From positions 310,001 to 374,000 of the forward strand of contig NZ_JABBFO010000001.1 in the NCBI RefSeq assembly GCF_018494035.1: a stretch of DNA of 64,000 bases, in the 5' to 3' direction. Positions 10,682-20,225 of this stretch are shown here, in pieces. Each line of letters starts with the position of its first letter. Within the stretch, counting starts at the first letter, position 1. Under the pieces are notes generated by a model. It was given only the letters and a program-made list of their open reading frames with translations. It was not told the origin of the DNA and searched no databases. The position numbers and the translations under genes are program-made. The DNA comes from Rosenbergiella australiborealis. GTDB lineage: Bacteria > Pseudomonadota > Gammaproteobacteria > Enterobacterales > Enterobacteriaceae.

Positions 10682-12709
10682 ATGCTTTCTTCATGTGTGA
10701 ATCGTCGTAACGCAGGGCGTTTTGTTCCTGTTGTGTTGGCCGGATTGATTTTGGCGGCTTGTAGTGTAAATCAAGATACTCAAGCCCCGTCGGCTACTGT
10801 TCAAGCCACTGCGAATCAAGGGTCTGCCTATTATCTACAACAGATGCAGCATAGCCAAGATGATAGCAGGACTCACTGGCAATTACTTGCAATACGCGCA
10901 TTGCTGGATGAGGGGAAAATGCCAGAAGCGGCACAGCAGCTGCAACAATTACCCCATTCACTGGCGGGTGAGCAGCAGGTTGAGAGCCATTTACTCAAGG
11001 CCCAATATGCGATCAGTCAACAGCAATTTCCCGATGCTGCACGGCAACTCACGGCGTTACCTGTCTCCCAGTTGAATGATAACCAACGGCAGCGCTATTA
11101 TCATTTACTCATTGCCAGTGCGCCCGCAGAAGCACCCATAGATTTGCTACGTGCCTATATCGCCCTACAACCAACACTTTCCGCCGTTGACCAGCAAAAA
11201 AATCTCGACGCTACTTGGCAAGTGTTAGTCACCATTCCTCAGAGTCAAGTGGGCAATATTACCATTAACGCCAATGAGAATATTTTGCAAGGTTGGTTGG
11301 ACTTACTGGGCGTGTACTATCAAAATCGCGATCAGCAGGATAATTTAAAACGTGCGGTCAAAGATTGGCAGACCCGTTATCCTGACAACCCGGCCTCAAA
11401 AACTTTACCGACTGGGTTACTTCAAGTGATGAATCTCTCAGCCGCATCCACCAATACTATTGCCTTACTTCTCCCGTTGACTGGCCCGGGTGCCGTATTC
11501 TCAAAAGCAATCGAGCAAGGGTTTGAAGATGCGCGTAACGGCAACTTATCTGCGAGTGTGCCTGAGGTCAATAATGCGGTAATTCAGGCGCCTCAAACGC
11601 AGATCAGTCCTACAGCGAACACTGTTGTTAGCCCATCGGCAACGTCTATCCCGACGCAACCCGTCGCATCGGTTACTCCTTCTACTGCTAGCCCAACAGC
11701 TTCTGTTCCGGGAACAGCCAGTGCGAATACCGCTGCACAAATTAAAGTGTACGATACCAATGGTCATCCTATCGACCAATTGTTACAACAAGCGCAACAA
11801 GACGGTGCCACCTTGGTGGTAGGCCCTTTGCTTAAAGAGGATGTTGCTAAAGCGGTGACTACGCAAACCACGCTGAATATCTTAGCGTTGAATGAGCCGA
11901 CTGATTTACAAAATCATCCTAATGTTTGTTACTTTGCGTTATCCCCTGAGAACGAAGCTCGGGATGCGGCGCAACATATGTGGGCTCAAGGTAAACGCTC
12001 TCCCATTTTATTGTTGCCTAACAACTCGTTAGGGGATCGCGTCGCGAATGCCTTTACCCGTCAATGGCAAGCACTAGGGGGCTCAACAGTACTGCGTCAA
12101 ACAATTGGCTCAGAGAGCGACTTACGAAGTGAAATTAATAGTAAGGCTGGCATCAGCCTAACCGGGGTTCCCGTGATACCGGCTACAAGCCAAGCGACCT
12201 CATCCTCAGCTATAACAGTGGCAGGAATGACCTTTGATGCCCCAATGTCGCAGCCTGTTTCTAGTAGTGGGGATGTCGATTCGGTGTATATCGTCGCCAA
12301 TCAAGCATCTCTAGATTTAATTAAGCCGCTTATCACGATGAAAATTGGTTCGCAAAGCCATGTCGCTTTTTACGCGAACTCCCTGAGTTCTCAAGCAGGG
12401 GCAGGGCCTGATTTCCGATTTGAAATGGAAGGATTACAGTTTAGCGATATCCCTCTTCTTTCTGGTGCTAATCCCGCCTTAAAACAGCGTGTTACTGCGC
12501 AATTCGATCAGGATTATACCCTTACCCGGTTGTATGCGATGGGCGTCGATGCGTGGACACTGGCAAACCATTTTACACCGCTTCGTCAACAGGCCGGATA
12601 CCAAATTCAGGGTAATACTGGACTGCTTCAAGCAACGCAAAATTGTGTGATAAACAGGACGTTATCATGGAACCAATATACCCACGGAGATATTGTGCCC
12701 GTCAATTAA
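10682..12709 (+). CDS. lpoA: LpoA, outer-membrane lipoprotein activator of PBP1a
   Basis: LpoA reaches from the outer membrane through the peptidoglycan and stimulates the transpeptidase of PBP1a (MrcA). A lipoprotein signal peptide with lipobox LAAC (Cys27) is present. An N-terminal TPR-like helical domain spans about residues 45-245, and a periplasmic-binding-protein-like C-terminal domain begins near NTIALLLPLTGPGAVFSKAIEQ. The two lobes hold Ser/Thr/Ala/Pro-rich low-complexity inserts at about residues 300-350 and 500-530, which are known to vary among relatives. The 3' end overlaps yraN by 43 bases, indicating an operon. Confidence 0.95.
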   Translation: MLSSCVNRRNAGRFVPVVLAGLILAACSVNQDTQAPSATVQATANQGSAYYLQQMQHSQDDSRTHWQLLAIRALLDEGKMPEAAQQLQQLPHSLAGEQQVESHLLKAQYAISQQQFPDAARQLTALPVSQLNDNQRQRYYHLLIASAPAEAPIDLLRAYIALQPTLSAVDQQKNLDATWQVLVTIPQSQVGNITINANENILQGWLDLLGVYYQNRDQQDNLKRAVKDWQTRYPDNPASKTLPTGLLQVMNLSAASTNTIALLLPLTGPGAVFSKAIEQGFEDARNGNLSASVPEVNNAVIQAPQTQISPTANTVVSPSATSIPTQPVASVTPSTASPTASVPGTASANTAAQIKVYDTNGHPIDQLLQQAQQDGATLVVGPLLKEDVAKAVTTQTTLNILALNEPTDLQNHPNVCYFALSPENEARDAAQHMWAQGKRSPILLLPNNSLGDRVANAFTRQWQALGGSTVLRQTIGSESDLRSEINSKAGISLTGVPVIPATSQATSSSAITVAGMTFDAPMSQPVSSSGDVDSVYIVANQASLDLIKPLITMKIGSQSHVAFYANSLSSQAGAGPDFRFEMEGLQFSDIPLLSGANPALKQRVTAQFDQDYTLTRLYAMGVDAWTLANHFTPLRQQAGYQIQGNTGLLQATQNCVINRTLSWNQYTHGDIVPVN

Positions 12710-13053
12710 CCCGTAAGCAGCAAGGTGAGCTAATGGAAAAGCTCGCCTGCGATTATTTACAGCGTGCAGGGTTATACTCGGTCGCAAAAAATGTCACCTA
12801 TCGACAAGGTGAGCTGGATCTGATTATGCTAGACGGGCTAACCTATGTTTTCGTTGAAGTGCGCTATCGTAAAAATCATCATTTTGGCGGTGCAGCAGCG
12901 AGTATTACTTGGCGTAAACAGCAGAAAATTAAGACTGCGGCGGCATACTGGTTATTAACCCAAAATAAGTGTTTATCAACAGCTGATTGTCGGTTTGATG
13001 TGATTGCGATAACCGGATCGCAGATTGACTGGATAAAAAACGCTTTTTATTGA
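12667..13053 (+). CDS. yraN: YraN, UPF0102 endonuclease-fold protein
   Basis: YraN belongs to the UPF0102 family with a restriction-endonuclease-like fold; its cellular role is unknown. The core GELDLIM...VFVEVRYR carries the Asp/Glu/Lys-type residues of this fold. The start chosen is ATG 12667, preceded by AGGA at a good distance, giving 128 residues (E. coli 131); a TTG at 12643 has no comparable site. It overlaps the end of lpoA and is followed closely by diaA. Confidence 0.9.
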   Translation: MEPIYPRRYCARQLTRKQQGELMEKLACDYLQRAGLYSVAKNVTYRQGELDLIMLDGLTYVFVEVRYRKNHHFGGAAASITWRKQQKIKTAAAYWLLTQNKCLSTADCRFDVIAITGSQIDWIKNAFY

Positions 13054-13076
13054 GATTAACAAAGTTAGGTGATGGA

Positions 13077-13667
13077 GTGCAGGATAGAATTAAAGCGTGT
13101 TTTACTGAAAGTATACAAACACAAATCGCGGCTGCTGAGGCACTCCCCGATGCTATCTCACGTGCGACGGTGGTGATCGTTCAGTGTTTATTAAACGGCA
13201 ATAAAGTGCTCAGCTGCGGTAATGGCGCATCCTCGGCAAATGCCCAGCACTTTACTGCCACAATGATTAATCAATTTGAGAATGAACGACCGAGCCTTCC
13301 TGCTTTTTGTTTAAGTGCAGATAATATTATGCTGACTGCGATTGGTAATGAACGCCAGCATGACGAAATATATGCAAAGCAAGTGCGGGCATTAGGTCAA
13401 GCGGGTGACATTTTATTAGCGATTTCAACGCGCGGTAATAGCCCGGACATCGTGAAAGCTGTTGAAGCAGCGGTAACTCGTGATATGACAATTGTAGCCT
13501 TGACCGGTTTTGATGGCGGAGTCTTGGCCGGGCTCTTAGGGCCGCAGGATGTTGAAATCAGGATCCCGTCACACCGTAATGCTCGTATTCAAGAAATGCA
13601 TATGCTGACAGTGAATTGTTTAAGTGAGTTAATTGATAATTCACTTTTCCCGCATCAGGAAGGTTAA
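13077..13667 (+). CDS. diaA: DiaA, DnaA initiator-associating protein
   Basis: DiaA is a tetrameric SIS-domain protein that binds DnaA and promotes its ordered assembly at oriC, ensuring timely initiation. The sequence matches E. coli DiaA almost continuously (for instance [20 protein letters not shown]). The GTG at 13077 behind an AGGTGA site gives 196 residues, the E. coli length; the frame is open further to 13050, where the extra nine residues have no counterpart. It is part of the lpoA-yraN-diaA-dolP operon. Confidence 0.96.
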   Translation: MQDRIKACFTESIQTQIAAAEALPDAISRATVVIVQCLLNGNKVLSCGNGASSANAQHFTATMINQFENERPSLPAFCLSADNIMLTAIGNERQHDEIYAKQVRALGQAGDILLAISTRGNSPDIVKAVEAAVTRDMTIVALTGFDGGVLAGLLGPQDVEIRIPSHRNARIQEMHMLTVNCLSELIDNSLFPHQEG

Positions 13668-13678
13668 GGAGAAAAGTC

Positions 13679-14251
13679 ATGAAATTACCCTTTGTAGTTA
13701 TTTTATTAGGTAGCACGCTAGCCCTGCAAGGATGTGCGGCTGTGCTAATCGGATCAGCGGGTGTTGCTACCAAGTCGGCCACCGATGCGCGTACGGTAGG
13801 CACTCAGGTAGATGATGGTACCTTGGAGCTTCGTGTTGCGAATGCCTTAGCTACCAATAAAGAGCTTAAATCGACTGCCCATATCAACGAAACCGCTTAT
13901 CAAGGAAAAGTGTTACTGACAGGGCAAGCACCTAGTCAGGCCTTGGCTGATAAGGCTCGAGAAATTGCGGCGAAAACTGAGGGAACCACTGAGGTGTATA
14001 ATGAGATCCGCATTGGTAGTAATGTCAGTTTAGGAACATCCTCAACAGATACCTGGATTACGACAAAAATTCGTTCTCAACTCCTCGCCAGTGACCAAGT
14101 GAAATCGTCCAGTATCAAAGTTACTACTGAAAATGGTGAAGTTTTCCTAATGGGATTAGTGACAGCAGCGGAAGGACAAGCTGCCGCGGAGCTGGCTAGT
14201 CGAGTCAATGGTGTGAAGCACGTCACCACGGTATATACTTTTTTAAAGTGA
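13679..14251 (+). CDS. dolP: DolP (YraP), outer-membrane lipoprotein with two BON domains
   Basis: DolP is an outer-membrane lipoprotein that supports envelope integrity and the BAM complex and binds anionic phospholipid. A signal peptide ends in lipobox LQGC (Cys19), and two BON domains follow at roughly residues 40-110 and 120-190. It starts 11 bases after diaA behind an AAGGAG site. In E. coli this gene is under sigma-E control; no promoter is evident in the short gap here. Confidence 0.95.
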   Translation: MKLPFVVILLGSTLALQGCAAVLIGSAGVATKSATDARTVGTQVDDGTLELRVANALATNKELKSTAHINETAYQGKVLLTGQAPSQALADKAREIAAKTEGTTEVYNEIRIGSNVSLGTSSTDTWITTKIRSQLLASDQVKSSSIKVTTENGEVFLMGLVTAAEGQAAAELASRVNGVKHVTTVYTFLK

Positions 14252-14255
14252 ACCT

Positions 14256-15164
14256 ATGCTTAAAGAGCGCGCATTAACCTTAGAAGCCTTACGTGTGATG
14301 GATGCCATTGAACGGCGAGGAAGTTTTGCTGCCGCAGCGGAAGAGCTGGGTAAAGTGCCTTCTGCACTCAGTTATACCATGCAAAAGCTAGAAGAAGAGC
14401 TTGATGTCGTTCTCTTTGACCGATCAGGTCACCGTACTAAATTTACTAATGTTGGACGATTGCTGCTAGAGCGTGGTCGCTTTCTTCTTGATGGGGCAGA
14501 AAAATTAGCCCGCGATGCGGAAGCCTTAGCAAGAGGTTGGGAACCGCAATTGACCATAGTGTGTGAAGCGTTGGTCAATTGTGAATACCTCTATCCGTTA
14601 GTTAATAAGTTGACAGAAAAAAGTCATACTCAGCTCAATTTACTGACCGAGGTATTAGCAGGGGCTTGGGAGAGTTTGGAAGAGGGACGTGCTGATATCG
14701 TTATTGCTCCTACACTGCACTATCGGACTTCCACAGAGATCAACAGTCGCAAACTGTGTAGTATTAAAAGCCTTTATGTAGCGAGTGTTGATCATCCTAT
14801 TCTTCAAGAGCCTGATCCTGATGCAGAATCTGTACGCCTAAAGTATCGAGGAATCGCTGTTGCTGATTCTGCTCGTAAAAGACCGGCGATTACCGTACAG
14901 GTTCTGGATAGGCAAAGCCGCTTGACTGTAAGTAGCATTGAAAATAAGTACCATGCCATTATCGCCGGTTTAGGGGTTGGGACTTTACCTTATCCGATGA
15001 TTGAGGACGATTTGCGTCAAGGACGTTTGAAAGTTATTTCTGATACTTATCAACGTGATATCGATGTGATTATGGCTTGGCGGCGAGACAGTATGGGCGA
15101 GGCAAAATCTTGGGCCTTACGTGAGATACCGAAGATTTTTGCCAAGCGATTCCCGCATATTTAG
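14256..15164 (+). CDS. yhaJ: LysR-type regulator YhaJ
   Basis: This 302-residue LysR-family transcription factor has a winged helix-turn-helix at residues 5-65 (SFAAAAEELGKVPSALSYTM) and a periplasmic-binding-protein-like effector domain. The HTH is nearly identical to that of E. coli YhaJ, a regulator reported to respond to aromatic compounds and to influence virulence genes in pathogenic strains. It starts four bases after dolP. In E. coli the two genes are far apart, so its position here reflects loss of intervening genes or rearrangement. Confidence 0.9.
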   Translation: MLKERALTLEALRVMDAIERRGSFAAAAEELGKVPSALSYTMQKLEEELDVVLFDRSGHRTKFTNVGRLLLERGRFLLDGAEKLARDAEALARGWEPQLTIVCEALVNCEYLYPLVNKLTEKSHTQLNLLTEVLAGAWESLEEGRADIVIAPTLHYRTSTEINSRKLCSIKSLYVASVDHPILQEPDPDAESVRLKYRGIAVADSARKRPAITVQVLDRQSRLTVSSIENKYHAIIAGLGVGTLPYPMIEDDLRQGRLKVISDTYQRDIDVIMAWRRDSMGEAKSWALREIPKIFAKRFPHI

Positions 15165-15184
15165 CGGGAGTCGCTTAGGAAGTG

Positions 15185-15466
15185 TTAGCGAGGAATTAGT
15201 TTTTTAATCATTCGCCAGCTACTCCAAAGTCCAAACCCTTTTTTGACTAGCTTACCTAAGGTTTTGGGGCGCCGAGCGACCCATAGCGTGAGTAGGCTTC
15301 CACCAATCGCGAAGTATCGGCGGGCGGCATAGGCAGCAGACCATATCTGGTCATAACGTGAAGTGGCAACAATCCACTGCTGCTGACAAGACGCAAGATC
15401 CATACGCTGCGTTTGAATAGTGGTTAGCAATTCTTGCTTGCGAGCTTCACGTTGATGACGGTTCAT
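15185..15466 (-). CDS. yqjK: YqjK, small inner-membrane-associated protein
   Basis: This 93-residue protein has a charged N-terminal helix and one short hydrophobic segment around residues 45-62 (YAARRYFAIGGSLLTLWVA), followed by a basic tail. It matches the YqjK family by position and pattern. The start codon overlaps the yqjE stop by four bases, so yqjD-yqjE-yqjK form one operon as in E. coli. The function is unknown. Confidence 0.85.
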   Translation of the reverse strand: MNRHQREARKQELLTTIQTQRMDLASCQQQWIVATSRYDQIWSAAYAARRYFAIGGSLLTLWVARRPKTLGKLVKKGFGLWSSWRMIKKLIPR

Positions 15467-15861
15467 GCTTGCTTCTCCTCGAGTTGTTTACGGTCAGTAT
15501 CCAACTCCTTACGGGTGTGCTTGAGTAGCGTCGAACGGCGTGATTTCACTAGCGCCCAGACCCCGAAGATTACCGCAAGTGCAAAAAGAACAACGGTAGT
15601 GATGATGATGGCATAGAGCCTTGCACTTGGCGGAACAGCAAGTATGACAAGGATCATCAAACTCATTAAGCCAAAGGCAGTAAAGATCATCGTCAGGCCT
15701 ACCATCAGTAGCATTTGTAAGAGGTTGGCTTTCTCTTCTTCTAATTCAACGATAGCTAAGCGGATACGGGTCTCAGCAATACTGACTAGGGTGGTTAATA
15801 TGCGTTGTCCCACACCTAGGATCCCTTGTCCTGGTGCTGAGCCAGGTCTTGAGCTACTCAT
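15463..15861 (-). CDS. yqjE: YqjE, phage holin III-type inner-membrane protein
   Basis: This 132-residue protein has two strong transmembrane helices at about residues 48-75 and 80-108 and a basic C-terminal tail. It belongs to the YqjE/holin-superfamily group named by similarity to phage holins, although no lytic role is known. It sits between yqjD and yqjK with almost no spacing. Confidence 0.88.
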   Translation of the reverse strand: MSSSRPGSAPGQGILGVGQRILTTLVSIAETRIRLAIVELEEEKANLLQMLLMVGLTMIFTAFGLMSLMILVILAVPPSARLYAIIITTVVLFALAVIFGVWALVKSRRSTLLKHTRKELDTDRKQLEEKQA

Positions 15862-15862
15862 C

Positions 15863-16168
15863 TTAGCGCCGAGAAATAAGAATGCCGACGACTAAACCGA
15901 TCGCCGCGCCGAGTCCAACACCATGCCAAGGTTTATCATGAATATAGGTGTCAGCTTTTTGTGCAGCGTCACGGGTAGATTGAGCGAGACGTTCGCTTGA
16001 ATCACCCAATTGGTCGCGTGTATTTTGCAAAGCATCCTGTGCTTTCTGATGTAAGCGAGAAAGTTCAGTACGAGATTTGTTGCTACCTTGATTTAACACT
16101 TCTTCGAGCGTGTCTGCTAATGAAGCTAACTCTGCGCGTAGATCGTTGGAAGCATTATTTTTCGACAT
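15863..16168 (-). CDS. yqjD: YqjD, ElaB/YqjD family membrane-anchored ribosome-binding protein
   Basis: The 101-residue product has a long charged coiled-coil-like helix and a C-terminal glycine-rich hydrophobic anchor with a basic end (GLGAAIGLVVGILISRR), the hallmark of the DUF883 family. E. coli YqjD anchors ribosomes at the membrane in stationary phase and is RpoS-dependent. An AGGAG ribosome-binding site precedes the start. The yqjC gene, which in E. coli lies between mzrA and yqjD, is absent here. Confidence 0.92.
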   Translation of the reverse strand: MSKNNASNDLRAELASLADTLEEVLNQGSNKSRTELSRLHQKAQDALQNTRDQLGDSSERLAQSTRDAAQKADTYIHDKPWHGVGLGAAIGLVVGILISRR

Positions 16169-16314
16169 CAGAGACTCCTTTAGGGGGGAATTAAGTCCAG
16201 TTTACTCAATCCATAGAGACGGGGTTTGCTTGATGGCCCTTTCGCTATGTACTTCAATTAAGTATAGATGGGCTTTTTGAAAGTTCAACGATAGGAATTA
16301 ATATATTCTCAACA

Positions 16315-16638
16315 TTACTCAATACGATAGCTATCATCAAAAATTCTTTTAAGCACTTTTTCGGCAGCGCGACTGTCTTCCGTCGAATTGAAGCTGATCA
16401 CTAAGGAATCGCTTCCAGAGGTGATACTTTTTATCGTGATTCCTTCTGCACTGAGGTGCTGGTAAAGGAAAAAGCCATCAGGTAATGAGATACCCCGATT
16501 AGTCACATTAATTTTTACTACAGCCTCAGGAGCTTGCCAAGCGTGTTGGTAGGCGAATACGCCCACAGTCAGCAGGATTAAAAAGATAACAGTCCCGAAG
16601 ATGAGCTGTCGTTGAGAGTGAATCAGAGGTATACGCAT
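16315..16638 (-). CDS. mzrA: MzrA, modulator of EnvZ/OmpR
   Basis: MzrA is a small inner-membrane protein that in E. coli interacts with the sensor kinase EnvZ and links the Cpx and EnvZ/OmpR systems. There is one N-terminal transmembrane helix (about residues 12-32) and a small periplasmic domain with the conserved LPDGF motif. At 107 residues it is about 20 shorter than the E. coli protein, lacking the C-terminal tail. Its start codon overlaps the yqjA stop (TAATG), so translation is probably coupled. Confidence 0.88.
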   Translation of the reverse strand: MRIPLIHSQRQLIFGTVIFLILLTVGVFAYQHAWQAPEAVVKINVTNRGISLPDGFFLYQHLSAEGITIKSITSGSDSLVISFNSTEDSRAAEKVLKRIFDDSYRIE

Positions 16639-17309
16639 TAATGTTGAGGCCTTGAAGCCGCTTTACGTTTACGCCAGAGTAGAACTAATGAACCAATAAA
16701 CCCTGCCACTAATAAAACGACGGGTAATAACATTAGGCAAAACATTAGCTTATCTTCGTACTTCTGAAATAATGATGTTTTCCCTATCGCATAACCTGCA
16801 CAAGTTAAAATCATTACCCACAGAAAGCCACTTAACCAGTTGAAGATTTGAAAGCGAGTGCTGCGTAAACCTGAAACGCCGGCTAACGTTGGTAATAACG
16901 TGCGGACGAAGGCGATAAAACGCGCAATAAGTAGTGCAGCAAGACCATGACGTTCAAAAAGCGTATGGGTACGTTCATGATATTTTTGTGGAATATGAGA
17001 CAGCCATTTCTTCACCAATGGGGTATTGCCCAGCCATCGGCCTTGAATATAGCTTAGCCAACAGCCCAAACTTGCCGCAGTGGTAAGGATAAAAATAGTC
17101 AATGGGAAGCCCATCGTTCCTTTGGCAATTAATACACCGACTAAGATGAGCAAGCTATCACCCGGCAAAAATGCTGCAGGTAAGAGTCCGTTTTCGAGGC
17201 TAATAATAATAAACAAGATACCGTAAAGCGCCCAGACTAATGAGGGGTCGGCGAGTGTGTTGAAATCCTGATGCCAGAGTGCGGTGAGCAGGGCCTGTAA
17301 AGTATCCAT
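16638..17309 (-). CDS. yqjA: YqjA, DedA-family inner-membrane protein
   Basis: YqjA is a multi-span DedA (SNARE-associated) protein needed, with YghB, for envelope homeostasis, alkaline tolerance and proton-motive-force maintenance in E. coli; DedA members are now linked to lipid-carrier flipping. The 223-residue product has four or more hydrophobic stretches and the family motifs FLPGDSLLILVG and ARFIAFVRTLLPTLAG. It is the first gene of the yqjA-mzrA pair, and the upstream gap to sstT is 310 bases. Confidence 0.94.
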   Translation of the reverse strand: MDTLQALLTALWHQDFNTLADPSLVWALYGILFIIISLENGLLPAAFLPGDSLLILVGVLIAKGTMGFPLTIFILTTAASLGCWLSYIQGRWLGNTPLVKKWLSHIPQKYHERTHTLFERHGLAALLIARFIAFVRTLLPTLAGVSGLRSTRFQIFNWLSGFLWVMILTCAGYAIGKTSLFQKYEDKLMFCLMLLPVVLLVAGFIGSLVLLWRKRKAASRPQH

Positions 17310-17619
17310 CTACTTTTCCTAATGAATAAGGTAACTGGCACCAGTGCCAATCTATGACACACTAACGCCTATACACTGTGATTATGTACCGTGAAAACGA
17401 TATGGTAAGTAAACGTTTATCAACTTCCTTGCTTGCATAATCGGATTAAGTGTAACAAAAATTTAGGTTGATAAACATTTTAATTGTCCTATAGCCGTGA
17501 GTTTTACGTAGGGGCAGGTGTTACCCCAATACTTTTTACATAGGCTGACATTTTTCGTTTTTTTTTGACGCAAAAGCAGATAGCCAGAGCCGCACAACAC
17601 GCGGGGCTCTGGCCAACGA
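17310..17619. other. Intergenic region between yqjA and sstT
   Basis: This 310-base stretch holds no credible gene. It contains a 10-base inverted repeat, GTTTATCAAC at 17415-17424 and its exact complement at 17467-17476, which lies upstream of yqjA and could be an operator. It also contains the sstT 3' hairpin listed separately. I could not assign a promoter for yqjA with confidence. Confidence 0.5.
17583..17613 (-). terminator. Hairpin after sstT
   Basis: A 9-base-pair stem (GCCAGAGCC with GGCTCTGGC) lies seven bases past the sstT stop. Only a short TTTT run follows on the minus strand, so it is a weak intrinsic-terminator candidate. Confidence 0.5.
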
Positions 17620-18849
17620 CTAGGACTCTTTTTGTGAAGGGGACAGCGATTGACAGACAGTAGCGGTAAATAGGAGGTCCGTGGACGAATTTAATGCAGT
17701 TTCTGCAGAGTCTTGTAACACACTAATTAGAAAACCGATGGCGACAACTTGCATAGCAATTTCGTTAGGAATACCAAACATGTTACAGGCAACAGGTACT
17801 AACAGCAGTGATCCGCCCGCGACACCCGACGCACCACAGGCACATAGAGAAGCAACTAAGCTCAACATAATCGCAGTTGGCACATCGATAGCAATATGCA
17901 GGGTATTTACGGCTGCGAGGGTTAGTATGGTAATGGTAATGGAGGCTCCTGCCATACTGATATTAGCACCCAACGGAATGGAAACGGAGTAGGTATCCTC
18001 GTCGAGGCCTAAGCGTTTAGCAATCGCCATATTAACGGGAATATTGGCAGCAGAACTCCGTGTGAAGAATGCAGTCACACCGCTCTCTTTCAAGCAGAGA
18101 AAAACTAAAGGATAAGGATTACGCCTAATTTTCATAAAGACGAGCAGGGGATTGACGATCAGTGCCATGGTCAACATACAGCTTATTAGTAGAATCAGTA
18201 AGTTGATATAGCTCGAGAGCGCGGAAAAACCATTGGTCCCTAACACCGAGGCGACAAGGCCAAAAATACCGATTGGCGCACAACGGATAACTTTTGCGAC
18301 TAACCAAGTAATCGCGGATGAGAAATCATTGAGCACATGACGCGTAGCTGCTGAACTATGGCGAAAAGCAAGCCCCAGCGCAATGGCCCACACTAGAATA
18401 CCAATATAGTTGGCGTGCATTACTGCATCCACCGGATTAACGACCATACTTAATAGTATGCCTTGAGCGATAGCCAGTATTCCTTTCGGGGCTTCGGTTC
18501 CTTGATGGACATCAGTCAAGATCAGTGTTTGTGGAAAATGGTAGCTGGCAACAACAGCGACAACGGCAGCAAAAAAAGTACTCAATAAATATAGCGTCAC
18601 AATAGGGCGAATATTCACTTTTTGCCCTTGCTGATGATTAGCAATCGACGCAATGACTAACAAGAGAACAAGAATAGGGGCGACCGCTTTTAATGCATGA
18701 ACGAAAAGTTCGCCAAGGAGAGAAACGCCTTGTGCGGCCGGTTTAGAAACAAGCGCCAGCACAATGCCTGCTATAAGCGCCACGATAATTTGTGTAATAA
18801 GGTTTCCTGAGCGAATCCAGTTTACCAATCCTGAGGTTTTAAAAGTCAT
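17620..18849 (-). CDS. sstT: Serine/threonine:Na+ symporter SstT
   Basis: SstT imports serine and threonine with sodium and belongs to the DAACS (glutamate transporter-like) family. The 409-residue protein has about eight hydrophobic spans and the hairpin-loop region typical of the family ([20 protein letters not shown], then [17 protein letters not shown]). It lies downstream of alx on the same strand with a 243-base gap, so it probably has its own promoter. Confidence 0.95.
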   Translation of the reverse strand: MTFKTSGLVNWIRSGNLITQIIVALIAGIVLALVSKPAAQGVSLLGELFVHALKAVAPILVLLLVIASIANHQQGQKVNIRPIVTLYLLSTFFAAVVAVVASYHFPQTLILTDVHQGTEAPKGILAIAQGILLSMVVNPVDAVMHANYIGILVWAIALGLAFRHSSAATRHVLNDFSSAITWLVAKVIRCAPIGIFGLVASVLGTNGFSALSSYINLLILLISCMLTMALIVNPLLVFMKIRRNPYPLVFLCLKESGVTAFFTRSSAANIPVNMAIAKRLGLDEDTYSVSIPLGANISMAGASITITILTLAAVNTLHIAIDVPTAIMLSLVASLCACGASGVAGGSLLLVPVACNMFGIPNEIAMQVVAIGFLISVLQDSAETALNSSTDLLFTATVCQSLSPSQKES

Positions 18850-19092
18850 AGTTCTTTCTTAATTCATCATTTTCTTAAAAGAGCTTCATGTGATCACTTA
18901 TCGCAGAAGCGTGTTTGCCGCGGCAGTATAAGAAAACGAGATTTAAGATAAAGCGATTCTTGATGGTATAATGGTATTGGGAATTATTTTATATGCTGAT
19001 ATTTTAAATAAAATCGGTGTTTTTCGCTATTAATAAGGATTTTCTTGATTAAACCACAAGGGAATTCTCTCCCCTTATAGTTTTTTTTGCTG

Positions 19093-20046
19093 TTATATTT
19101 TTTTTCTTATATTCAGCCAGTGATTGATAGCTAGTGTCGAAATCAAGATAACGGCAATAACACTGAGTGAAATAGTAGTAGGAATGTGCCACACATCAAT
19201 CAATAGCATTTTAACGCCAATAAAGGTCAAAATAACCGCCAACCCATATTGTAATAAGCTAAATTTTTCGGCAACACCGGCTAATAAAAAGTACATCGCT
19301 CGTAGCCCTAAAATGGCAAAAAGATTCGATGTTAAGACAATAAATGGATCAGTCGTTACTGCAAAAATTGCCGGTATACTGTCGACGGCAAAAATAACAT
19401 CGCTAAGCTCGACCATAATCAGTGCAAGCAGTAATGGCGTTGCATATCGAATACCTTGTCGTACAACGAAGAACTTTTCGCCTTCAAGCTGCTCGGTAAC
19501 CCGTAACCGTTTCTTTATCCCTTGCAGTAAACGCCCGTCCTCGGGATTGTCATGGTCAGATTTCGACATAAACATTTTTATGCCAGTGATAACCAAAAAA
19601 GCGCCAAAAATATAAAGTATCCAGCTAAATTCGTTAACCAGCCAACTCCCAGCAAAAATCATTATGGTTCTCAGCACAATAGCGCCTAATACACCGTAAA
19701 TCAGAACACGTTGTTGTAACGCCGGCGGAATCGCAAAGGCGCTAAAAAGCATTAACCAAACAAAAACATTATCAACGGCGAGCGCTTTTTCTAATAAATA
19801 GCCGGTTAAGAAATTGAGTGTTTGTGCCGATGCTAGGGCACTTCCAGAAAGATGTCGTAGGTAAAACCATAGCCCAGTGGCGAAAGCTAATGAGACACAG
19901 ACCCAAATTAACGACCATATGGCGGCTTGTTTGACCCCCATACTTCCCGTTCGTCCGGTGCTTTTTAATTTTAAGTCTATGATAATCATCGTTATGACGA
20001 TAACTGAGAATATTCCCCATAGAAGTGGGGTGCCAACAGTTTGCAT
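19093..20046 (-). CDS. alx: Alx, TerC-family manganese exporter
   Basis: Alx is an inner-membrane TerC-family protein induced by alkaline pH and manganese in E. coli, where it is reported to export Mn2+. The chosen start, ATG 20046 ([11 protein letters not shown]) behind an AAGGGA site, gives 317 residues and matches the E. coli N-terminus. An upstream in-frame start at 20151 would place coding sequence inside the riboswitch. Conserved acidic membrane motifs are present: [19 protein letters not shown] and [19 protein letters not shown]. It is controlled by the leader at 20100-20218. Confidence 0.95.
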   Translation of the reverse strand: MQTVGTPLLWGIFSVIVITMIIIDLKLKSTGRTGSMGVKQAAIWSLIWVCVSLAFATGLWFYLRHLSGSALASAQTLNFLTGYLLEKALAVDNVFVWLMLFSAFAIPPALQQRVLIYGVLGAIVLRTIMIFAGSWLVNEFSWILYIFGAFLVITGIKMFMSKSDHDNPEDGRLLQGIKKRLRVTEQLEGEKFFVVRQGIRYATPLLLALIMVELSDVIFAVDSIPAIFAVTTDPFIVLTSNLFAILGLRAMYFLLAGVAEKFSLLQYGLAVILTFIGVKMLLIDVWHIPTTISLSVIAVILISTLAINHWLNIRKKI

Positions 20047-20099
20047 AAGAAAATCCCTTAGAGATAGGTCTAGGAGGGTGATGGCAGCGGACAAAATGG

Positions 20100-20218
20100 A
20101 AGCATTGCAAACCTCACCAAGTGGCAAGGTCTCACTTACAATACTTATCATATTGCCTGACGACCGGTGCTTTCACACGTAATGACGATCGGTCAGCGTT
20201 GAAGTTACTCCCCTTTGC
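20100..20218 (-). promoter_or_regulatory. yybP-ykoY (alx-type) manganese riboswitch in the alx leader
   Basis: On the minus strand the leader starts with AAAGGGGAGTAAC, the conserved opening of the yybP-ykoY aptamer, and contains a GACCG pairing arm. It ends with the characteristic GTGAGACCTTGCC...GGTGAGGTTTG hairpin just before the alx gene. In E. coli the same element senses Mn2+ and high pH and controls both termination and access to the ribosome-binding site. The transcript would begin a few bases upstream, at the promoter in 20226-20254. Confidence 0.85.
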
Positions 20219-20225
20219 TGTTAAT

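Noticed and set aside
11546-11779. Open frames on both strands opposite the lpoA low-complexity region.
   Set aside because: They are shadows of the repetitive Ser/Thr/Ala/Pro codons in lpoA.
13558-13803. An 81-residue minus-strand frame across diaA and dolP.
   Set aside because: It lies antisense to two well-supported genes and has no ribosome-binding site or family resemblance.
15463-15861. YqjE read as a phage holin, hinting at a prophage.
   Set aside because: It is a standard member of the yqjDEK operon, and no other phage genes are present.
20047-20151. N-terminal extension of Alx by 35 residues.
   Set aside because: It would be encoded by the riboswitch leader, lacks a counterpart in E. 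coli Alx, and the ATG at 20046 has a good ribosome-binding site.
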